This document shows positions 1 to 4,178 of a DNA stretch of 6,175 nt, one piece after another. The notes below the pieces were generated by a model. The model worked only from the letters and a program-made list of their open reading frames with translations, searched no databases and had not been told where the DNA came from. This stretch comes from Accumulibacter sp. (GTDB lineage Bacteria; Pseudomonadota; Gammaproteobacteria; Burkholderiales; Rhodocyclaceae): positions 1 to 6,175 of the forward strand of contig JAITAJ010000091.1 of the NCBI GenBank assembly GCA_031284185.1, given 5' to 3'. The position numbers were made by a program, and so were the translations under genes. Positions within the stretch are counted from its first letter, which is position 1. Each line of letters begins with the position of its first letter.

Positions 1-3
1 CAT
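1..3 (-). CDS. Start codon of the next operon gene (only ATG visible)
   Basis: The complement of the first three bases is ATG. It shares one base with the TGA stop of the KS gene (bases 5-3), giving a TGATG junction on the minus strand. Such one-base overlaps are common between co-translated genes, and every other junction in this operon except one also overlaps. No good Shine-Dalgarno sequence precedes it; the upstream bases 6-17 form a GC palindrome instead. The product cannot be identified because only the start codon is in view. In APE-type clusters further biosynthesis or export genes would be expected here, but that is inference from context only. Confidence 0.4.
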
Positions 4-1256
4 CACGGCGCGCGCCGGAAGATCAGCGAGGTGTTGATGCCGCCGAAGGCGAAATTGTTGCTCATGACGTATTCGCATTCGAGTTCGCGGCCTGTGCCGG
101 TGATGTAGTCCAGTTCCGCGCAGCGCGGGTCGATGTTGTCGAGATTCAAGGTGGGCGAAAACCAGTTCTCCCGCGTCATGGCGATGGAAAACCACGCCTC
201 CAGCGCGCCGGAAGCGCCCAGGGTGTGCCCGATGTAACTCTTCAGCGAGCTGATGGGGATGCCGGGACCGAAGACTTCATGCGTCGCCTGACTCTCGGCG
301 ATGTCGCCCAGTTCGGTAGCGGTGCCGTGGCCATTCACATAGCCGATCGCTTCCGGCGAGAGCCTGGCCGAGGCAAGCGCGAGGCGCATCGCTTCCGCCA
401 TGGTTTCGGCGCGCGGCTGCGTGACGTGCGCGCCGTCGCAGTTGGTGCCGAAGCCGACGACTTCCGCGTGGATCTTCGCGCCGCGCGCCCTGGCGTGTTC
501 GTATTCTTCCAGGATCAGCGTCCCCGCGCCCTCGCCGATGACGAGGCCGTCGCGGTCGCGGTCGTAGGGGCGCGGGGTGAGCCGGGGCGTGTCGTTCTTC
601 GTGCTGGTGGCAAAGAGCGTGTCGAACACCGCCGAATAACTCGCCCCCAGTTCTTCCGCGCCGCCCGCGATCATGATGTCGGCGTGATCGTGCAGAATGG
701 TCTCGTAGGCGTATCCTATGCCCTGGCTGCCGGAGGTGCAGGCGCTGGACGTGGTGTGCACCCGTCCACGCAGGCCACAGAGGACGGCGATATTGACCGG
801 CGCGGTATGGCTCATCATGCGGATGTAGCTGTTGGCGTTCAGGCCGTTGACGGCATGGTGCTCGATCATGTGGCCGAAATCGGCGATGGCCTGCGTCGAC
901 CCCGCCGATGAGCCGTAGGAGACGCCGACCCGCCCGGAACTCAAGAGCGCCTGTTCCTGTAGAAGCCCCGCGTCGGCAAGGGCGAATTCGGTGGCGCGGC
1001 AGGCCAGGATCGCCACCCGTCCCATGCTGCGCATGGTCTTGCGGTTGTAGCGTTCCGGCGGCAGGGACGGCATCGCCGCCGGCGCGCCCAGGCGGGTATT
1101 CAGGTCCGTGATGTCCTGCCATTTTTCCATGAAGCGCACCGCGTTTTGGCAGGCGCGCAGGCGCGTCCCGATTTCTTCCCAGCTCGATCCCAGGGAGCTG
1201 ATGCCGCCCATGCCGGTGACGACGACCCGCCTTTCCATTCCCGCGCCCCGGCTCAC
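3..1256 (-). CDS. apeR: Beta-ketoacyl-ACP synthase, FabF-type (ApeR-like)
   Basis: This is a condensing enzyme of the thiolase fold that extends an acyl-ACP with malonyl-ACP by decarboxylative Claisen condensation in the cytoplasm. Numbered from the ATG at 1238 (411 residues, normal for FabF), the nucleophile is Cys167 in SSACTSG. The two catalytic His are His304 in VNGHGTAT and His338 in SYIGHTLG, Lys333 precedes the second His, and a C-terminal NNFAFGG gate loop is present. The triad is therefore complete and this is not a chain length factor. The N-terminus RRVVVTGMG is typical. Two starts are possible. A GTG at 1256 overlaps the reductase stop (GTGA) and has GGAGG six bases upstream, so it was chosen here. 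The ATG at 1238 fits family N-termini better but has a weak ribosome site. Position after KS, dehydratase and FabG matches apeR; a generic FabF or another polyene KS is the alternative. Confidence 0.9.
   Translation of the reverse strand: MSRGAGMERRVVVTGMGGISSLGSSWEEIGTRLRACQNAVRFMEKWQDITDLNTRLGAPAAMPSLPPERYNRKTMRSMGRVAILACRATEFALADAGLLQEQALLSSGRVGVSYGSSAGSTQAIADFGHMIEHHAVNGLNANSYIRMMSHTAPVNIAVLCGLRGRVHTTSSACTSGSQGIGYAYETILHDHADIMIAGGAEELGASYSAVFDTLFATSTKNDTPRLTPRPYDRDRDGLVIGEGAGTLILEEYEHARARGAKIHAEVVGFGTNCDGAHVTQPRAETMAEAMRLALASARLSPEAIGYVNGHGTATELGDIAESQATHEVFGPGIPISSLKSYIGHTLGASGALEAWFSIAMTRENWFSPTLNLDNIDPRCAELDYITGTGRELECEYVMSNNFAFGGINTSLIFRRAP
6..17. repeat. 12-bp perfect GC palindrome at the gene junction
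   Basis: CGGCGCGCGCCG reads the same on both strands. It encodes the last residues of the second KS (RRAP region) and sits immediately before its TGATG stop/start junction. It may simply reflect Arg/Ala codons in GC-rich DNA; as RNA it could fold only into a very tight hairpin. Confidence 0.3.
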
Positions 1257-1993
1257 GACATGCCTCCATTGACGGCGATCACCTGCCGCGTGATGTAGGC
1301 GGCATCCTCGCGCATCAGGAAGGCGACCGCGGCGGCGACTTCTTCCGGCTTGCCGACGCGCTGGGCGGGAATCAGGGGCAGGATATGCGTCATGACTTCG
1401 GGCGCGGCCATGTCCGTCCCGATGAGACCGGGCGCGACGCAATTGACCGTGATGCGCCGCTTGGCGAGTTCCACGGCGAGCGCCTTGGTCGCGCCGATGA
1501 CGCCCGCCTTGGCGGCGCTGTAATTGACCTGGCCGCGATTGCCCACCTGCCCGGAAAGCGAGGAGATCGTGACGACGCGCCCCGGCCTGCGCGCCTGCAC
1601 CATCGGCAGGACGAGCGGACGCAGCACGTTGTAGAAGCCGCCCAGGTCGACGGCGAGCACGCTGTCCCATTCCTCGTCCGTCATGGCGGGAAAGGCGTTG
1701 TCGGCGGCGATGCCGGCATTGCACACCACGCCGTAATAGACGCCATGCGCCTCGATGTCGGCAAGCAGGGTTTTTCGCGCCTCGTCGCGGTTGGAAACGT
1801 CGAATTGCAGGATGCGCGGCGGGTTGGCGTTCCCGCCCAATTCCCCGGCCAGCGCCTCCAGGCGCGCACGGTTCCGGCCATGCAGCACCGGCAGAAAACC
1901 GTCCGCCGCAAGCCGTCGGGCGATGGCTTCGCCGATGCCGCGCGAGGCGCCGGTAATCAACACGCTTGGGGAAGGCGAATGTTCCATGTTCAT
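1253..1993 (-). CDS. apeQ: 3-oxoacyl-ACP reductase, FabG-like SDR (ApeQ-like)
   Basis: This 246-residue classical short-chain dehydrogenase would reduce the 3-oxoacyl-ACP made by the adjacent synthases to 3-hydroxyacyl-ACP. The nucleotide-binding Rossmann motif TGASRGIG is at residues 14-21 and NAG at 92-94. Arg18 after the TGAS motif and Arg40 after strand 2 suggest NADPH preference. The catalytic residues Ser145, Tyr158 and Lys162 (YSAAK) are present, and the C-terminus VNGGMS is typical of FabG. The tetrad Asn of classical SDRs appears replaced by Asp116 in AVDLGGFYN. The ATG at 1993 overlaps the dehydratase stop (ATGA) and lacks a clear Shine-Dalgarno sequence, which suggests coupling; a second ATG at 1987 is possible. 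The reading as the ketoreductase of an aryl-polyene-type operon comes from its position between dehydratase and KS; the FabG family itself is certain. Confidence 0.92.
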   Translation of the reverse strand: MNMEHSPSPSVLITGASRGIGEAIARRLAADGFLPVLHGRNRARLEALAGELGGNANPPRILQFDVSNRDEARKTLLADIEAHGVYYGVVCNAGIAADNAFPAMTDEEWDSVLAVDLGGFYNVLRPLVLPMVQARRPGRVVTISSLSGQVGNRGQVNYSAAKAGVIGATKALAVELAKRRITVNCVAPGLIGTDMAAPEVMTHILPLIPAQRVGKPEEVAAAVAFLMREDAAYITRQVIAVNGGMS

Positions 1994-2445
1994 GATGTCG
2001 TCGAGATATAGGCGTCCATATCCCGGGGCTGAAAGACCATCAGCCGGGCATGGGCGACCGGTTCGTTTTCAGGATGATAAATCGCGCAGTCCATGACGCC
2101 GAGTCCTTCCGCGTCGCGCCAATCTTCCCGCGCCTCGACGGTGAGCGTCTCGCCCGCGGCGAATCCATCCACCCGGCTCGTGAATCTGCGCGCCGACACC
2201 AGAAAGCCAACCCGGACCGCCTCGCCCTGCTGCCGGGCTTCCCAGCCGACCAGCGCCCCGACGGCCTGCGCCATGTATTCGACACCCACGTAGGCGGGAA
2301 CCTGTCCCTCCCGGCAAAAGGGGCTGTCCATCCGCAAGGTGACGGCGCAGCGGATGCATCCCGTTTCGACTGCGAGCACCTCATCCAGCAGCACCATGCG
2401 TCCGCGATGCGGCAGGTATTCCGCGACGGGCAGACGGGGTCTCAT
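1990..2445 (-). CDS. apeP: Hotdog-fold 3-hydroxyacyl-ACP dehydratase (ApeP-like)
   Basis: This 151-residue single hotdog protein resembles FabZ/FabA-type dehydratases. It would remove water from 3-hydroxyacyl-ACP to give the trans-2-enoyl chain that is kept as a polyene double bond. The N-terminal LPHRGRMVLLDEV (residues 11-23) holds the expected catalytic His13, and the hotdog helix VGVEYMAQAVGAL supplies the acidic partner Glu56. This EYMAQ form is the one I associate with the ApeP family. The ATG at 2445 was chosen because AAGGA lies eight bases upstream and the protein then starts close to the conserved PHRG motif; an in-frame ATG at 2472 has no comparable site. The stop overlaps the FabG start by four bases. 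The 46-base gap to the upstream KS is the only gap in the operon and is bridged by a 17-codon ORF. A thioesterase-like hotdog is less likely given the His/Glu pair and the neighbours. Confidence 0.9.
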   Translation of the reverse strand: MRPRLPVAEYLPHRGRMVLLDEVLAVETGCIRCAVTLRMDSPFCREGQVPAYVGVEYMAQAVGALVGWEARQQGEAVRVGFLVSARRFTSRVDGFAAGETLTVEAREDWRDAEGLGVMDCAIYHPENEPVAHARLMVFQPRDMDAYISTTS

Positions 2446-2495
2446 GCCGATTTTCCTTGGGTTGCGCGGCATGGCCGCCAGCTATTTTTCATCAT
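2442..2495 (-). CDS. Possible 17-codon bridging ORF between KS and dehydratase
   Basis: This ORF encodes MMKNSWRPCRATQGKSA. Its ATG (2495-2493) overlaps the KS stop TGA (2494-2492), and its own TGA (2444-2442) overlaps the ATG of the dehydratase gene, so both junctions are ATGA. GGAG lies two bases before the first ATG and five bases before the second ATG at 2492, so the second start has workable spacing. The peptide shows no recognisable motif or membrane segment. A likely role, if it is real, is to keep ribosomes moving between the KS and the dehydratase rather than to make a functional peptide. Chance is a serious alternative at this length. Confidence 0.25.
   Translation of the reverse strand: MMKNSWRPCRATQGKSA
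2450..2460 (-). promoter_or_regulatory. Ribosome binding site deciding the dehydratase start
   Basis: On the minus strand AAGGA (within CCAAGGAAAATC) ends eight bases before the ATG at 2445. It supports that start over the in-frame ATG at 2472, which is preceded by GCTGGCGGCC without a purine-rich match. The site lies inside the 17-codon bridging ORF. Confidence 0.55.
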
Positions 2496-3718
2496 GACTC
2501 CGGGGATGATTCGTCTTCGCCGTTTTCCCGCGCCAGGATCAGCGCCGCGTTGCTGCCGCCGAAAGCGAAGGAGGTCGAAAGCGCGTATTGTACCGGCATT
2601 GCCGCGCGTTCGCCCAGCGACACCAGGCGCAAGGGCGGATCGTCCGGGTCGGGAACGCCGTCCCACAGGTGCGGCGGCAGGCGGCCTTCGGCGTCGGCGA
2701 GCGTCAGCCAGCAGATTGCCGCCTCCAGCGCCCCCGCCGCGCCAAGGGTGTGGCCGGTGAGCGGCTTGGTCGAACTCATGGGCGCGCCGCCGGGAAAGCA
2801 CGCCGCCATCGCCCGACTTTCCATGGCGTCGTTCTGCCGGGTGGCGGTGCCGTGCAGATTCACGTAACCGATGGCCGCGGCGTCGATGCCCGCGCGCGCG
2901 AGCGCCGCCCGGATCGCCTGTTTCGCGCCCCTGCCCGTCGGCTCCGGCGCGGAAATGTGATAGCCGTCGGAACACGCTCCCCAGCCGGCAAGCCGGATGC
3001 GCGGCGCATTGTCTGGCCGCTCGCGGCTCACCAGGAAAAGCGCGGCGGCTTCGCCGATGTTGATGCCCTTGCGGTTGCCTGAAAACGGCTGGCACGCTTC
3101 GGGCGACACGGCTTCCAGCGCCGAAAACCCCGCGACGGTGAAGCGCGTCAGGGTATCCACGCCTCCGGCCAGCACCAGGTCGGCCATGTCCGCCCCGATG
3201 AGGCGGGCGGCGGAAATCAGCGCCTTGGCGCTGGAAGTGCAGGCGGTCGATACCGCATAGGCCGGCCCCGCCGCGCCCAGCGCATCGGCGAACATGCGCG
3301 CTGGCGAACCGAGTTCCTGCTGCGAATAATGGAATCCTGGCGGCCAATGCCCGTGTTCGGCGCGAAAGCGCGCCGCGGTCTCCGCCTCGAACATGCCGGA
3401 CGTGCTGGTGCCGATTACCACCGCGACGCGCGCGGACGGCAGACCGGCGGCCAGCCCGCGATAGTCCGCCTCGATCCGGGCAAAGGCGGCCAGCGCCAGG
3501 GCGTTGTTGCGCGTGCGTTGCTCCACCGGCAAAAAGCCGACATCCGGCAGCGCCACGTCCGCCAGGCCGAGCGTCAGCGGCTGGCCGGGGCTGAAGGCGT
3601 CGCTTGTCCGCATACCGGCGCGCTCGCCCCGGAACAGAGCCTCGCGGACGGCGGCGAGATCGCCGCCCAGCGCGCACAACAGGCTGGGCGGATAGAGCCA
3701 GACGGACGGCAGGCTCAC
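2492..3718 (-). CDS. apeO: Beta-ketoacyl-ACP synthase (ApeO-like)
   Basis: This is the first of the two condensing enzymes in the operon, 408 residues from the GTG at 3718. Catalytic residues are complete: Cys160 in STACTSSA, His289 in VNLHGTAT, and Lys318 and His323 in STKPLTGHTLG. A C-terminal TSFAFGGSN gate loop is also present. It is clearly diverged from the second KS: its N-terminus WLYPPSLLCALGG replaces the usual VVVTGMG start, which is the form I associate with the FabB-like KS of aryl polyene clusters. There it pairs with a chain length factor to iterate malonyl extension. The GTG start shares GTGA with the BOF stop; there is no clear Shine-Dalgarno sequence, so translation is probably coupled to the BOF gene. 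An in-frame ATG at 3763 would overlap the BOF coding region by 49 bases and add a non-homologous-looking extension, so it was rejected. The apeO symbol rests on gene order. Confidence 0.88.
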   Translation of the reverse strand: MSLPSVWLYPPSLLCALGGDLAAVREALFRGERAGMRTSDAFSPGQPLTLGLADVALPDVGFLPVEQRTRNNALALAAFARIEADYRGLAAGLPSARVAVVIGTSTSGMFEAETAARFRAEHGHWPPGFHYSQQELGSPARMFADALGAAGPAYAVSTACTSSAKALISAARLIGADMADLVLAGGVDTLTRFTVAGFSALEAVSPEACQPFSGNRKGINIGEAAALFLVSRERPDNAPRIRLAGWGACSDGYHISAPEPTGRGAKQAIRAALARAGIDAAAIGYVNLHGTATRQNDAMESRAMAACFPGGAPMSSTKPLTGHTLGAAGALEAAICWLTLADAEGRLPPHLWDGVPDPDDPPLRLVSLGERAAMPVQYALSTSFAFGGSNAALILARENGEDESSPES

Positions 3719-3981
3719 AATTTCTGGAGCGAATCGGCTTCGATTTCGACGGAAACCGCCCAATCCCGGTCGACCTCGCCGCGAATCTCGATGGCGTCCT
3801 TGGCTTCGACCGTTTGTCTGCGCCAGAGATCGTCGTCGATCTCGACCACGATTTCCCCGCTGGCGTCCCGGAAGAAATACTTTTCGTCGCCCAGGCCGCG
3901 CGCGCCGCCCTGCGCGAACGCCGCCGCGCCCAGGGCAAGGCTCGCGCAGAAGACAAGAAGAAAAGGGAATTTTTTCGTCAT
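3715..3981 (-). CDS. Short exported BOF-domain (YgiW/YdeI family) protein
   Basis: This 88-residue protein starts with a Sec signal peptide: a positive MTKK, a hydrophobic stretch to about residue 20, and a likely cleavage after AFA (residue 23). It is therefore periplasmic. The mature part, about 65 residues, matches the later half of the BOF domain (bacterial OB-fold, NirD/YgiW/YdeI stress-tolerance family). Recognisable parts are GDEKYFFRDASGEIVVEIDD, the following W, and IRGEVDRDW. Usual members are about 110-130 residues and have a linker plus a first strand of the kind V-x-L-x-G-x-I before LGDxKY; here GGARG joins directly to LGDEKY, so that part is missing. AGGAG six bases before the ATG at 3981 is an excellent ribosome site. 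Its stop overlaps the KS start, placing it as the first gene of the lipid operon. The molecular role of BOF proteins is not well defined; links to stress resistance are known for YgiW and YdeI. Confidence 0.8.
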   Translation of the reverse strand: MTKKFPFLLVFCASLALGAAAFAQGGARGLGDEKYFFRDASGEIVVEIDDDLWRRQTVEAKDAIEIRGEVDRDWAVSVEIEADSLQKL

Positions 3982-4178
3982 GGCATTCTCCTGAAATTTG
4001 AACGGGAAGATGGCGAAGATACGGAGATCACCGCTTCTTTACTTGCGATACCCGCCGTGTTCCGACTGGTTTCGACAGGATATTCTACGCGATTCCGGCG
4101 CTTCCCCGGATAATGCCGCCTGTATTTCCGTTTCCCGATGACCGTCCTTTTGACAGTCCTTTCCATGCTCGCCGAAAG
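3982..4178 (-). other. Intergenic stretch, candidate promoter region of the operon
   Basis: This is the only sizeable non-coding space in the window, between the sulfatase stop (4179) and the BOF start. It is less GC-biased than the genes. On the minus strand TAGAAT at 4087-4082 matches five of six bases of a sigma-70 -10 box, but no good -35 hexamer is found 16-18 bases upstream, so any promoter here is unproven. No GC-rich hairpin followed by a T run is present after the sulfatase stop; only a weak five-pair CTTTC/GAAAG stem could be drawn just after it. An open frame of 62 codons crosses the region, starting at 4166 and ending over the BOF ATG. Its Arg-rich product resembles nothing known to me and it lacks a good ribosome site, so it is probably chance. 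Confidence 0.4.
3988..3992 (-). promoter_or_regulatory. Strong ribosome binding site of the BOF gene
   Basis: AGGAG on the minus strand lies six bases before the ATG at 3981. It is among the best such sites in the window and marks the BOF gene as an independent translation entry point for the genes that follow by overlap. Confidence 0.7.

Noticed and set aside
225..911. Long plus-strand open frame of 228 codons opposite the second KS
   Set aside because: It is antisense to a well-supported KS with intact catalytic motifs; its Arg/Ala/Gly/Val-rich product looks like a GC-rich shadow.
1239..1724. Upstream extension of the second KS frame to an ATG at 1724
   Set aside because: The extension runs through the FabG-like gene in another frame and gives low-complexity Arg-rich sequence before the real KS N-terminus.
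3719..3763. ATG at 3763 as start of the first KS
   Set aside because: It would add 15 residues overlapping the BOF C-terminus, has no family-like sequence, and the GTG at 3718 forms a GTGA overlap.
2442..3956. 504-codon minus-strand frame across the first KS
   Set aside because: Its sequence is Arg/Gly-rich shadow coding; the overlapping frame 2492-3718 carries all KS motifs. Only the last 17 codons, as the bridging ORF, deserve attention.
3978..4166. 62-codon ORF in the intergenic stretch, ending with ATGA over the BOF start
   Set aside because: No good ribosome site, Arg/Lys/Ser-rich product without recognisable motif; the ATGA overlap alone is weak evidence.
4148..4166. Imperfect direct repeat GGACTGTC / GGACGGTC on the minus strand
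   Set aside because: Only two short imperfect copies; too little to call an operator or an array.
4150..4178. Plus-strand TTGACA at 4150-4155 as a -35 box
   Set aside because: No -10-like hexamer at 16-18 bases, and it would direct transcription antisense into the sulfatase gene.
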